Positions 18,479 through 27,918 of a stretch of DNA of 64,000 bases are shown piece by piece (within the stretch, counting starts at the first letter, position 1; each line of letters opens with the position of its first letter). The position numbers and the translations under genes are program-made. The notes beneath the pieces were generated by a model. That model made no database searches, was not told where the DNA came from, and saw only the letters and a list, made by a program, of their open reading frames with translations. This DNA comes from Paucibacter sp. Y2R2-4 (GTDB lineage: Bacteria > Pseudomonadota > Gammaproteobacteria > Burkholderiales > Burkholderiaceae_C), in contig NZ_JAJIRO010000001.1 in the NCBI RefSeq assembly GCF_025717535.1, forward strand, positions 62,001-126,000, read 5' to 3'.

Positions 18479-19636
18479 TCAGTCGTGACGGACGTCAAGC
18501 GTGATTTCGGTGAAGCTGGCCTCGTCGCTGGCCTTTTCTTGCACATGGGACACCGGCTTGGTGCCACCGGGTGCCTCGTTTTGCAGGCGCCAGAGCAGAT
18601 TGGTCGGTGAGTCGGCGAAGGCCAGGCCTTCTTCGCGGGTGATGGTGCCCTCGGTGATCAGCTTGGCGAAATGCTCTTCATAACTCTGCGAGCCCTCGGC
18701 AATCGATTTCTCCATCGCTTCTTTGACGCCGGCAAAGTCGCCTTGCTCGATCAGCTCAGAAATCAGCTTGGAGTTGATCAAGATCTCGATCACCGGAATG
18801 CGTCCACCGGCGGCGGCACGCACCAGGCGCTGCGAGACGATGGACTTCAGGCCCGCCGCCAAGTCGTTCAACAGCGCTGGCCGCGACTCCGGCGTGTAGA
18901 AGGACAGAATCCGGTTCAGTGCATGGTAGGAGTTATTGCCGTGTAGCGTGGCCAGCACCAGGTGGCCAGAAAGGGCATAGGAAATCGCTGCCGTCATCGT
19001 TTCGCGGTCGCGGATTTCGCCGATCAAAATGCAGTCCGGCGCCTGCCGCAGGGCGTTCTTCAGCGCAATCTGCAGGCTGGCGGTGTCGCGGCCGACTTCG
19101 CGCTGGTTGATGACCGAGCGCTTGTTGGTGAACAGGTACTCCAGCGGGTCCTCGATGGTGAGGATGTGGCCGGTCATGGTCTGGTTGCGCTGCTCCAGCA
19201 TGGAGGCCAGCGTGGTGCTCTTGCCGGTGCCGGTCGCGCCCACCATCAGGATCAGGCCGCGCTTTTCTTGCACCAACTTGCCCAGCACCGGGGGGAGGTT
19301 CAGGCTCTCCAGGCTGGGGATGTTGTGCGGGATGTGGCGGAACACGCCGGCAATGCTGCCGCGCTGGCGAAAGCCCGAGAGGCGAAAACTCCCCACCTTA
19401 CTGACCGACACGGCGAGATTCAGCTCGCCGCTTTGGTCCAGCTCGGCCATCTGGGCGGGCTCCACCACCTCGGCGATCAACTGGCGGGGTTGCAGCGGCG
19501 TCAACACCTGGTCGGACAACTGCACGATCTGGCCATTCAACCGGATCAGCACCGGCATATTGGCCGACAGGTAAACGTCGGACGCCCCCTTGTCCGCCAT
19601 CAGGCGCAGGATGCGCTCCATGTTTCCGCTGCTCAT
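18479..19636 (-). CDS. pilU: type IV pilus retraction ATPase, PilU-like
   Basis: A 385-residue hexameric secretion-type ATPase. The N-terminal PAS-like region ([20 protein letters not shown]) is followed by Walker [15 protein letters not shown], the Asp box [11 protein letters not shown], Walker [14 protein letters not shown] and the His box [18 protein letters not shown]. The C-terminal extension past the core (about residues 345-385) is longer than in PilT and favours PilU. The start has GGGAGG upstream. It lies between dapD and dapE, with no other pilus gene in the window, so its partner pilT is elsewhere. Confidence 0.88.
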   Translation of the reverse strand: MSSGNMERILRLMADKGASDVYLSANMPVLIRLNGQIVQLSDQVLTPLQPRQLIAEVVEPAQMAELDQSGELNLAVSVSKVGSFRLSGFRQRGSIAGVFRHIPHNIPSLESLNLPPVLGKLVQEKRGLILMVGATGTGKSTTLASMLEQRNQTMTGHILTIEDPLEYLFTNKRSVINQREVGRDTASLQIALKNALRQAPDCILIGEIRDRETMTAAISYALSGHLVLATLHGNNSYHALNRILSFYTPESRPALLNDLAAGLKSIVSQRLVRAAAGGRIPVIEILINSKLISELIEQGDFAGVKEAMEKSIAEGSQSYEEHFAKLITEGTITREEGLAFADSPTNLLWRLQNEAPGGTKPVSHVQEKASDEASFTEITLDVRHD

Positions 19637-19695
19637 TGCGCGCCTCCCGCTGCCTTGTTGATCGCTCTTGTTGTCGCCGCTGCTGCGTGCCGAAA

Positions 19696-20517
19696 TTAGG
19701 CGCGCAGAAGGTCGTTGATGCTGGTCTTGGCGCGGGTGCCGGCGTCGACCTTCTTGACGATGATGGCGGCGTAGAGGCTGTACTTGCCCTCATTCTTGGG
19801 CAGGCTACCGCTGATCACCACCGAGCCAGCGGGCACACGGCCGTAGCTGACGGTGTCGGTTTCGCGGTCATAGATCGGGGTGCTCTGGCCGATGTACACG
19901 CCCATGGAGATGACCGAGTTCTCTTCCACGATCACGCCTTCCACCACTTCCGAGCGGGCGCCGATGAAGCAGTTGTCCTCGATGATGGTGGGGTTGGCTT
20001 GCAGGGGCTCCAGCACGCCGCCGATGCCCACGCCGCCGCTCAGGTGCACGTTCTTGCCGATCTGAGCGCAGCTGCCGACGGTGGCCCAGGTGTCCACCAT
20101 GGTGCCTTCATCAACATAAGCGCCGATGTTCACGTAAGAGGGCATCAAGATCACGTTTTTGGCCAAGAAGCTGCCACGGCGGGCCACGGCGGGCGGCACC
20201 ACGCGCACGCCCATGGCGCGGATCGCGTCTTCACTTAGGCCGCCGAACTTGGTGGGCACCTTGTCGAAGAAGGTGGTGTCGCCGGCGCCCATCAGGCGGT
20301 TGTCGTTCAGGCGGAAGGACAGCAGCACGGCCTTCTTCAGCCACTGGTGCACCGTCCACTGGCCCACGCCCTGGCGCTCGGCCACGCGCAGGCGGCCCGC
20401 GTCCAGCTCAGCCATCACATGCTCAACGGCTTCGCGCACTTCGGGCGAGTTGCTGGTGGTGATGTTGGCGCGACCTTCCCAGGCCAGTTCGATGGTGGAT
20501 TGCAGATTTTGTGTCAT
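19696..20517 (-). CDS. dapD: tetrahydrodipicolinate N-succinyltransferase
   Basis: A 273-residue left-handed beta-helix enzyme transferring succinate from succinyl-CoA to tetrahydrodipicolinate. The hexapeptide-repeat region runs over about 100-230 ([51 protein letters not shown]). Length is normal for the long DapD type. It lies 78 bases downstream of dapC and 59 bases upstream of pilU on the same strand, so dapC-dapD-pilU-dapE is probably one operon. Confidence 0.97.
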   Translation of the reverse strand: MTQNLQSTIELAWEGRANITTSNSPEVREAVEHVMAELDAGRLRVAERQGVGQWTVHQWLKKAVLLSFRLNDNRLMGAGDTTFFDKVPTKFGGLSEDAIRAMGVRVVPPAVARRGSFLAKNVILMPSYVNIGAYVDEGTMVDTWATVGSCAQIGKNVHLSGGVGIGGVLEPLQANPTIIEDNCFIGARSEVVEGVIVEENSVISMGVYIGQSTPIYDRETDTVSYGRVPAGSVVISGSLPKNEGKYSLYAAIIVKKVDAGTRAKTSINDLLRA

Positions 20518-20595
20518 GAGCTATTGAGCGCAAAAAGGAATGAACAGGGGCAGAGGAGAACGGGCGAGAGCGGGCGAGTACGGGCTTGGGGTCAA

Positions 20596-21837
20596 TCAAA
20601 CAGCCACGGCCGGCGCTGGGTAAGCGCGGCAGTAGTCGGCAATCCGCTGTGCGGCTTCCAGGCATTCGCCCACTTCCGCCACCAGCGCCAGACGGATACG
20701 CCCAGCGCCGGGATTGACACCATGCGCTTCACGCGCCAGCAGGCTGCCTGGTAATACCGCGACATTGTATTGAGCCAGCAAGCCCTGAGCGAAGGCAATG
20801 TCGCACCCGCCATTCATATGGGCGGGCACGGCGGCCCAAAGGTAAAAGCCGGCATCCGGCAGGGCCACTTCCATATGCTGAGCCAGTAGCGGCGTGACCT
20901 GGGCGAACTTGGCGCGGTATTGCTCGCGATTCGCCACCACATGGGCCTCATCGCCCCAGGCGGCGATGCTGGCCGCTTGCACCATCGGGTTCATGGCGCT
21001 GCCGTGATACGTGCGGTAGAGCAAGAACTTCTTGATGAGGGCGGCGTCTCCGGCCACAAAGCCGCTGCGCAAGCCCGGCACATTGGAGCGCTTGGACAGG
21101 CTGGTGAAGGCAATCAGATTGCGGAAGTCCGCGCGGCCCAAATGCGCTGCAGCTTGCAGGCCGCTCAGCGGCGCTTCCTCGCGGAAATAGATCTCCGAAT
21201 AGCACTCGTCCGAGGCGATCACAAAGCCATAGCGATCGCTCAACTCAAACAGTGTTTTCCACTCTTGCAGCGGCATCACCGCGCCCGTTGGGTTGCCGGG
21301 GGAGCAGACGTAGAGCAGCTGGGTCTTGGCCCAAGTGTCGGCGTCGATCTGGCTCCAGTCGGCGGCGAAGTTCTTGGTGGGGTCGCTGTTGGCAAAAGCC
21401 GTTTGCGCGCCGGCCAGCAAGGCTGCGCCTTCGTAGATTTGGTAGAAGGGATTCGGGCAGACCACGGTGGCGCCCGGGCGGCTGGCGTCGATGACGGTCT
21501 GCGCCAGAGCGAACAAGGCCTCGCGGGAGCCGTTCACCGGCAGCACCTGGCTGGCGGGGTCTAGCGCCAAGCCGTAGCGGCGCTGCAGCCATTGGCAGAT
21601 GGCTTCGCGCAAGCGCGGCTCGCCGGCGGTGGCCGGGTAGACCGAGAGCGTCTTCACGCTGGCGATCAGCGCGTCTTCGATCAGCTGCGGCGCCGGGTGC
21701 TTGGGCTCACCGATGCCCAGGCTGATGGCGCGCAAGGCTGGATTGGGCTGGATGCCCGCATTCAACGCACGCAGGCGCTCGAAGGGGTAGGGATGCAGCT
21801 TGTCCAGCAAGGGGTTGTGCGGGGCGGGAGGCGTCAT
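20596..21837 (-). CDS. dapC: succinyldiaminopimelate transaminase
   Basis: A 413-residue fold-type I PLP aminotransferase. The N-terminus (NPLLDKLHPYPFERLRALN) and ISLGIGEPKHPAP are typical of proteobacterial DapC. The PLP lysine lies in AFTSLSKRSNVPGLRSGFV, and CSPGNPTGAVMP is the substrate loop. ATG 21837 is chosen over an upstream in-frame start at 21891. It heads the dap cluster and supplies N-succinyl-L,L-diaminopimelate for DapE. Confidence 0.94.
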   Translation of the reverse strand: MTPPAPHNPLLDKLHPYPFERLRALNAGIQPNPALRAISLGIGEPKHPAPQLIEDALIASVKTLSVYPATAGEPRLREAICQWLQRRYGLALDPASQVLPVNGSREALFALAQTVIDASRPGATVVCPNPFYQIYEGAALLAGAQTAFANSDPTKNFAADWSQIDADTWAKTQLLYVCSPGNPTGAVMPLQEWKTLFELSDRYGFVIASDECYSEIYFREEAPLSGLQAAAHLGRADFRNLIAFTSLSKRSNVPGLRSGFVAGDAALIKKFLLYRTYHGSAMNPMVQAASIAAWGDEAHVVANREQYRAKFAQVTPLLAQHMEVALPDAGFYLWAAVPAHMNGGCDIAFAQGLLAQYNVAVLPGSLLAREAHGVNPGAGRIRLALVAEVGECLEAAQRIADYCRAYPAPAVAV

Positions 21838-21914
21838 GTACGTTCTTTCGGTCTCTTCTTCATGGCTTGGGCGCTTGATTGCCGAGGCCAATCATGGCGC
21901 GGCGGCCGCGCCGC

Positions 21915-22340
21915 TCAAAGCCAGCCAGCGCAGCCGGGCTTGCCGCAACGGCAGGCCAGCCGTCCTTCGTGGTGAGTCGCGCCATAAGCCACCGTGATCT
22001 CTTCGCCCACTTGCAAATCGCGCAAGGCAAAGAACTCGATGGCACCGGCCTCCACCGCAATGCGGGCGTTTGGCGCGCAAGAATGGTTGGTGAAGCGCAT
22101 CGGGTCGTCGGAGCGGGTGGCGTCAATCGCGCGGCTGGCCGAGATTTCAACCAGCATGATGCGCTGGCGACCCTCGGCGCGCCGCCTAGCCTCGGCCACG
22201 CTGATGGCTTCGCCGGTTAGCTCTCCCAGCTTGGTGCCCTGCGGCACGCTCTCGTCCGCAAACACGCCGAAGCCGTCAATGCGGCTGCGCCGCACGCGAA
22301 CAGCGCTCAGCTGATGGCTGCTACTGGTGGGAAAAGCCAA
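21915..22340 (-). CDS. small SET-domain protein (putative lysine methyltransferase)
   Basis: A 141-residue stand-alone SET domain. IDGFGVFADESVPQGTKLGE opens the fold. FTNHSCAPN (residues 83-91) is the SAM-binding NHS motif, and GEEITVAYG supplies the catalytic tyrosine (119). A post-SET zinc cluster CRCGKPGC (130-137) ends the protein. SET proteins methylate lysines in eukaryotic histones; bacterial versions are scattered and mostly of unknown substrate. It is encoded between dapC and queF. Start is at 22340. Confidence 0.88.
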   Translation of the reverse strand: MAFPTSSSHQLSAVRVRRSRIDGFGVFADESVPQGTKLGELTGEAISVAEARRRAEGRQRIMLVEISASRAIDATRSDDPMRFTNHSCAPNARIAVEAGAIEFFALRDLQVGEEITVAYGATHHEGRLACRCGKPGCAGWL

Positions 22341-22373
22341 GGTCCAAGCTCTTGCTGTGCCGATTGGGCTTGA

Positions 22374-23081
22374 TCAAGCCAGCAGGCCCGATTGGAAGCC
22401 ATGTTCGGGCAAGTCCACCCGGGGCAGCGGCTGCCAGCCCTTTTTGCGATGCTCCACCACCACATTGGTGTAGATGCCGCCGCGCACATACCACTTGGCA
22501 GTGATGCGGATGAAGCGCGGATTCGTCACCTTGACGATGTCTTCCAAGATGGTGTTGGTGACCTTCTCGTGGAAAGCGCCTTCGTTGCGGTAGCTCCAGA
22601 AGTACATCTTCAGGCTCTTCAGCTCGACGCAGTACTTGTCCGCAATCATGTCGATGGTGAAGTGCGCAAAGTCGGGCTGGCCGGTCAGCGGGCAGTGGCA
22701 GGTGAACTCCGGCACCTGAAACTGAATCACATAGTCCCGCTCGGGCGCCGGGTTAGGGAAGGCATGCAATTCCTTGCTGGGGCGCGAGGGCGGATTTGGC
22801 GGCATTTCGCGCTGCTTGGGCGCCATCTCCATGCTGACTTGGCTCTCCAGCACAGGGGCAGCCGCCTTGCGGGGCTTGACTGCGCTCGAAGCGGCCTTGC
22901 CTGCCGTGCCGGCCTTGGGGGCCAGCTTCAACACTTTTCGCGTCTTGGCCTCGAGTTCAAGGTCTTGCCTGGCCTTGTTGGTAGTCTTGTTGGCGGGCTT
23001 GGCAGAAGGCTTGGCGGAAGGCTTGGCGCTAGGCTTTGGCGCTTGCTTGGCTTCTTTGACGGTCGGGTTGTTCTTGGCCAT
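22374..23081 (-). CDS. queF: NADPH-dependent 7-cyano-7-deazaguanine reductase with long N-terminal extension
   Basis: Reduces preQ0 to preQ1 in queuosine synthesis. The catalytic domain (about residues 95-235) has the active cysteine in [15 protein letters not shown] (Cys130), the QueF motif ELKSLKMYF and [14 protein letters not shown]. The preceding 90 residues are Lys/Ala/Pro-rich, with PSAK repeats encoded by 12-base tandem repeats near 23000-23040, and look disordered. Type I QueF proteins are normally about 140-165 aa. The start is uncertain: ATG 23081 (235 aa) gives [11 protein letters not shown]; further in-frame ATGs lie at 23102 and 23138, none with a good Shine-Dalgarno. Confidence 0.9.
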   Translation of the reverse strand: MAKNNPTVKEAKQAPKPSAKPSAKPSAKPANKTTNKARQDLELEAKTRKVLKLAPKAGTAGKAASSAVKPRKAAAPVLESQVSMEMAPKQREMPPNPPSRPSKELHAFPNPAPERDYVIQFQVPEFTCHCPLTGQPDFAHFTIDMIADKYCVELKSLKMYFWSYRNEGAFHEKVTNTILEDIVKVTNPRFIRITAKWYVRGGIYTNVVVEHRKKGWQPLPRVDLPEHGFQSGLLA

Positions 23082-23305
23082 GAATTCAGTGCGGCGCGAC
23101 ATGGGGCCGACAAGCAGCCCGCTGATGCTCACGCTCATGAGTAGAAGGGGGAGGGCCCAATGGTATCATCCAGCCCAGACAAAGCGCCCGCCTGTGGCGC
23201 TTTTGTATAAATAAATCAACGGCTTAGCAACGATTGCTGGAGCCCCCGGGAGGCCTATGGCGGCATGCGGGGCTTGGGCGATCGGGCTCACCTCATCTCG
23301 CACCC

Positions 23306-26300
23306 ATGCGTCTGAATTCGATCAAGCTCTCGGGCTTCAAGTCCTTTGCCGATCCGACGGTGTTTCAGCTGCCCGGGCAGCTGGTGGGCGTGGTGGGGCC
23401 CAACGGTTGCGGCAAGTCCAACATCATGGACGCGGTGCGCTGGGTGCTGGGCGAGAGCAAGGCGTCTGAGTTGCGTGGCGAGTCCATGCAGGACGTCATC
23501 TTCAATGGCTCCGGCAACCGCAAGCCCGCCAGCCGCTCCAGCGTTGAGCTGGTGTTCTCCAATGAAGACGGTCGCGCCGGCGGGCAATGGAATCAGTTCG
23601 CCGAAATCGCGGTGAAGCGCGTGCTGACGCGCGACGGCACCTCCAGCTATTTCATCAACAACCAGCCGGTGCGCCGCCGCGATGTGCAGGACGTGTTCTT
23701 GGGCACAGGCCTGGGGCCGCGTGCTTACGCCATCATCGGCCAGGGCACCATCAGCCGCATCATCGAATCCAAGCCGGAAGAGATGCGCATGTTTTTGGAA
23801 GAAGCTGCGGGCGTCTCCAAGTACAAAGAGCGTCGTCGCGAGACCGAGAATCGGCTGAAAGACACCCGCGAAAACCTGACCCGCGTGGACGACATCCTGC
23901 GCGAGCTGAACACCAATCTCGACAAGCTGGAAAAGCAAGCCGAGGTGGCCGCCAGCTACCGCAGCTTGCAAGACGCCGGCACTTTGAAGCTGCACCAGCT
24001 TTGGTTCCTCAAGCATCGCGATGCCACCTCCGAGCAAGGCCGCGTCAAGACCGAGCACCTGGAAGCCGTGAACGCACTGGAATCGCGAATGGCTGAGTTG
24101 CGCCAGGTCGAGGCCGAGCTGGAGACGGTGCGTCAAGCCCATTACGCAGCCGGCGACGAGTTGCACGCCTCGCAAGGCCGTTTCGCCGAGGCACAGCTGG
24201 AAGTCAGCCGCCTGGAAGAGCGCATTCGCTATGTGGTCGAAGGCCGCCAGCGGGTTGAGGCCCGCCTCTTGGATCTGAAGTCGCAAAGCCAGCAATGGGA
24301 AGAGCGTTCGCTGCAAGCCCAGGCGGAGCTGGAGACGATTGCCGAGCAAATCGCGGCGGCCGAAGAGCAAAGCGAAATCCTCGCCGCCCAAGCCGAAGAG
24401 CAGGGCGCCAATCTGCCCAATGCCGAAGACGCGGTGCGTGCGGCGCAAAACCGTGCCAATGAGCAGCGCGCTGCAGTGGTGCAGGTGCAGCAGCAGATCC
24501 AGGTGCTGGCCGCTGAGAGCCGCAGCGTCGACGAGCAGTCACGCCAGCTGCGCACCCGCCGCGAGCGTTTGGCGGCCGAACGCCAAGGCCTGGCCGCCCC
24601 CGAGCAAGAACGCCTGGCCGAATTGAAGCGCCAGAGCGACGCTGCCACCGAGGCGCAAGAAATGGCCGACGCGCGCCTGCATGAGCTGTCCGAGCAAGTG
24701 CCGGTTTATGAAGACGCACGTCGCAACACGCAGCAAGACGCCAATCAGCAAATGGCCAAGCAGTCAGCCTTGTCGGCGCGCCTGGAAGCGCTGAGAGCTT
24801 TGCAGGAAAAAGTGCAGACCGAAGGCAAGTTGTTGCCATGGCTGGCCAAGCATGGCCTGGACGGTCTGCAAGGGCTGTGGACCCGGCTGCACATCCAGTC
24901 CGGCTGGGAAAACGCCTTGGAGGCCGCCTTGCGTGAACGCATGAGCGCCTTGCAGGTGGGGCGTTTGGAAACGGTGCGCGCTTTCGAGCAAGATGCGCCG
25001 CCGGCGCGACTGGCTTTTTATTCCCCCCCATCGGCGGCGATTGCTAATACGCATGAAACGCTGCCAAGGCTCAGTGATTTGCTGCGTTTGGATGACGCCG
25101 GCTTGAAGGCCTTGTTGAATGATTGGCTGGAGGGCGTCTACACCGCCGCGTCCATGGACGAAGCGCTGGCGAGCCGCTCGCGCCTGACCCATGGCGAGCT
25201 GATCATGACGCCCCAGGGCCATGCGGTCAGCCAGTTTGCGGTGAGCTTTTACGCACCAGACACCGAGCAGGCCGGCATGTTGGCTCGGGCCCAGGAGATC
25301 GAAAACCTGGTCTTGGAGCTGCGCGCGCAAGCCGTGATCACCGACGACGCCAAGACTGCGCTGGTACGCGCCGAGGCGGCTTACTCCGAGGCCTCGCAAC
25401 GCTTGCAGAATCTGCGCCGCGAAGCCGCTGAAACGCAGACTCGGGCCCATCAGCTGCAGGTCGAATTGCTGCGCCTCACTCAGCAAGCCGAGGCCGCCAG
25501 CAGCCGCCGTTCGCAGCTGGAAGAGGAGCTGTTCGAGATCGACGCGCAGTCCGAAGAGTTGCAAGAGCGCCGCGTCACCGGTGAAGCGCGCTTTGAGGAG
25601 TTGGACATCCAGCTGGCCACCACGCAGGAGCGCCACGCCGAATTGGAAGACGCCACGCTGCTGGCCGAGCGCCGTTTGGGCGAAGCACGCGAACAGTTGC
25701 GCGCTTTGGAACGCCGCGCTCAAGAAGCGCAGTACAGCGCACGCGCGCTGGCCTCACGCCGTGGCGAGTTGCAGCGCGCCATCGAAACCGCGCAATCGCA
25801 GATGCAGACCAATAGCCAGTCCACCGAGAGCCTGCAGCGAGAGATGGAAACGCTCAATGACGCCGCCGCGCAAGCCGGCTTGCAGGACGCGCTGGCCTTG
25901 AAGATGGAGCGCGAGCAGGCTTTGGCCGCTGTGCGCAGCGGCTATGACGACCTGACCCTGCGCCTGCGCAAGGCCGATGAGCAGCGCCTGACCTTTGAGC
26001 GCAGCCTGGACCCGCTGCGCGATCGCATCACCAAGCTGCAGCTGGAAGAACAAGCCGCGCAGCTGGGCGGCGCACAGTACATGGAGCAGCTGGTGGCTGC
26101 CGCGGTGGATCTGGAAGCGCTGGCCCAAGGCATTGAAGCCGACCAGGTCAAGCTTTACGGCTTGCAAGGCGAGATCGACCGCATCAACCGCGAAATCGCG
26201 GCGCTGGGCGCCGTCAATCTGGCCGCGCTGGACGAGTTGACCGCCGCACGTGAACGCAAGACTTTCTTGGATTCGCAGTGCACCGACCTGATGTCGGCCA

Positions 26301-26818
26301 TGAAGACGCTGGAAGACGCGATTCACAAGATCGACCTGGAAACTCGCGACCTGCTGGGCGCGACCTTCGATCAAGTCAATATGCACTTCGGGCGTATGTT
26401 CCCTGTGCTCTTCGGCGGCGGGCAGGCCAAGCTGGTGATGACCGGCGACGAAATTCTGGATGCCGGTGTGCAGGTGATGGCCCAGCCGCCGGGCAAGAAA
26501 AACAGCACCATCCATCTGCTTTCGGGCGGAGAGAAGGCGCTGACCGCGATCGCCTTGGTGTTCGCGATCTTTCAACTCAACCCCGCCCCGTTCTGTTTGT
26601 TGGACGAGGTGGACGCGCCGCTGGATGACGCCAATACCGAGCGTTATGCCAAGCTGGTGGCCGAGATGAGCAGCGGAACCCAGTTCCTCTTCATCTCACA
26701 CAACAAGATTGCAATGGAAATGGCTGAACAACTGATTGGTGTGACCATGCAGGAGCAGGGTGTCTCCCGCATCGTGGCGGTGGATATGGACAAGGCCTTG
26801 GCCATGGCGGAGGCTTGA
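23306..26818 (+). CDS. smc: chromosome segregation protein SMC
   Basis: A 1170-residue condensin ATPase. The N-terminal head carries Walker A GPNGCGKSNIMDAVRWVLGE. Two long coiled coils, rich in Ala/Glu/Gln, flank a hinge (about residues 500-650). The C-terminal head has the LSGGEKALTAIALVFAI signature and Walker B FCLLDEVDAPLDDAN. The frame is open from 23234, but MRLNSIKLSGFKSF at ATG 23306 is the standard start. It is followed after four bases by zipA, an order conserved in betaproteobacteria. Confidence 0.97.
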   Translation: MRLNSIKLSGFKSFADPTVFQLPGQLVGVVGPNGCGKSNIMDAVRWVLGESKASELRGESMQDVIFNGSGNRKPASRSSVELVFSNEDGRAGGQWNQFAEIAVKRVLTRDGTSSYFINNQPVRRRDVQDVFLGTGLGPRAYAIIGQGTISRIIESKPEEMRMFLEEAAGVSKYKERRRETENRLKDTRENLTRVDDILRELNTNLDKLEKQAEVAASYRSLQDAGTLKLHQLWFLKHRDATSEQGRVKTEHLEAVNALESRMAELRQVEAELETVRQAHYAAGDELHASQGRFAEAQLEVSRLEERIRYVVEGRQRVEARLLDLKSQSQQWEERSLQAQAELETIAEQIAAAEEQSEILAAQAEEQGANLPNAEDAVRAAQNRANEQRAAVVQVQQQIQVLAAESRSVDEQSRQLRTRRERLAAERQGLAAPEQERLAELKRQSDAATEAQEMADARLHELSEQVPVYEDARRNTQQDANQQMAKQSALSARLEALRALQEKVQTEGKLLPWLAKHGLDGLQGLWTRLHIQSGWENALEAALRERMSALQVGRLETVRAFEQDAPPARLAFYSPPSAAIANTHETLPRLSDLLRLDDAGLKALLNDWLEGVYTAASMDEALASRSRLTHGELIMTPQGHAVSQFAVSFYAPDTEQAGMLARAQEIENLVLELRAQAVITDDAKTALVRAEAAYSEASQRLQNLRREAAETQTRAHQLQVELLRLTQQAEAASSRRSQLEEELFEIDAQSEELQERRVTGEARFEELDIQLATTQERHAELEDATLLAERRLGEAREQLRALERRAQEAQYSARALASRRGELQRAIETAQSQMQTNSQSTESLQREMETLNDAAAQAGLQDALALKMEREQALAAVRSGYDDLTLRLRKADEQRLTFERSLDPLRDRITKLQLEEQAAQLGGAQYMEQLVAAAVDLEALAQGIEADQVKLYGLQGEIDRINREIAALGAVNLAALDELTAARERKTFLDSQCTDLMSAMKTLEDAIHKIDLETRDLLGATFDQVNMHFGRMFPVLFGGGQAKLVMTGDEILDAGVQVMAQPPGKKNSTIHLLSGGEKALTAIALVFAIFQLNPAPFCLLDEVDAPLDDANTERYAKLVAEMSSGTQFLFISHNKIAMEMAEQLIGVTMQEQGVSRIVAVDMDKALAMAEA

Positions 26819-26822
26819 CGCA

Positions 26823-27881
26823 ATGACTTTGACTGAAATGCTTGCCGTCTCGGGTGGCGTTGTGTTGGTCGGTGTGGTGGCGCATGGCGCCTGGACCGCC
26901 CGCAAGGCAGGGCCGCGCCGCGCCGAGGTGCAGTTGGAACCGATGATGGACGGCGGCGGCACCCGCGTCGAGCCCGGCATGGACGATCTACAGCCCAGCG
27001 TTGAGTCGCCGAGCTTGGACGAAACGGTGCCGGTGGTCGCACGTGCACCGCGCAAGCCCTCGGCCCGCATCGACGCCTTGATCGACGCCATTGCCACCAT
27101 CACCCTGGACACCCCCATCAGCGGCGAAATGGCGCTCTCGCATTTGCCCGGCAGCCGCCGCGCCGGTACGAAGCCCTTTCACATTGAAGGTTTGAATGCC
27201 GAAACCGGCGATTGGGAACTGCCCACACCGGGGCAGCGCTACGGCGAGTTTCAGGCCGGCGTGCAGATGGCCAATCGCAATGGCGCGATGAATGAAATCG
27301 AGTACTCGGAGTTCGTGCAAAAAGTGCAGGGCTTTGCCGATGGCATCGGCGCTTTTGTGCAGTTCCCCGACATGCTGGACGTGGTGGGCCGCGCTCGCGA
27401 GTTGGATCACTTTGCCGGCGATCATGATGCGCAGCTGGCGATTGTTTTGCGTGCCAAGACGGCCGCTTGGACGCTGGGTTATGTGCAGCAGATGGCCTTG
27501 CGCCATGGCTTTGTGCCCGGCGCCATGCCCGGCCGCTTGGTGATGGCCTCGGCAGACGAAGGCGCGCCGCCGATTCTGTGCCTGAATTTTGAGCCGCAAG
27601 CAGCCTTGGCTGAGAATCCCCAACAGTCTTCGCTGCGGGAAATCTCGCTGTCGCTGGACGTGCCGCAAACGCCCGAGGCCTTGGAGCCCTTTGCCTCTTG
27701 GCAAGAAGCGGCGCGCGGACTGGCCCGCGATATCGAGGCCGATATCTGTGATGACCGCGGGCAGATCCTCAATTTGCACGCCTTTGCCGCGATCGGCCAG
27801 GAGTTGACCACGCTGTATCGCGCGCTGGCCTCGCGTGATTTGGCGGCGGGCAGCTTGGCTGCGCGGCGTTTGTTCAGTTAA
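26823..27881 (+). CDS. zipA: cell-division protein ZipA homologue
   Basis: A 352-residue protein with an N-terminal membrane anchor (about residues 5-22, MLAVSGGVVLVGVVAHGAW), a short charged linker and a C-terminal domain resembling the FtsZ-binding ZipA domain (from about 180: ...FVQKVQGFADGIGAFVQFPDML to the C-terminus). Sequence is diverged from E. coli ZipA; the call leans on topology and the smc-zipA-(ligA) gene order. ATG 26823 follows the smc stop by four bases, replacing an upstream in-frame start inside smc. Confidence 0.78.
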   Translation: MTLTEMLAVSGGVVLVGVVAHGAWTARKAGPRRAEVQLEPMMDGGGTRVEPGMDDLQPSVESPSLDETVPVVARAPRKPSARIDALIDAIATITLDTPISGEMALSHLPGSRRAGTKPFHIEGLNAETGDWELPTPGQRYGEFQAGVQMANRNGAMNEIEYSEFVQKVQGFADGIGAFVQFPDMLDVVGRARELDHFAGDHDAQLAIVLRAKTAAWTLGYVQQMALRHGFVPGAMPGRLVMASADEGAPPILCLNFEPQAALAENPQQSSLREISLSLDVPQTPEALEPFASWQEAARGLARDIEADICDDRGQILNLHAFAAIGQELTTLYRALASRDLAAGSLAARRLFS

Positions 27882-27918
27882 GTTTGGAGCTAAGCTCGCC
27901 TTAGTCAGGAGTTGCCGC

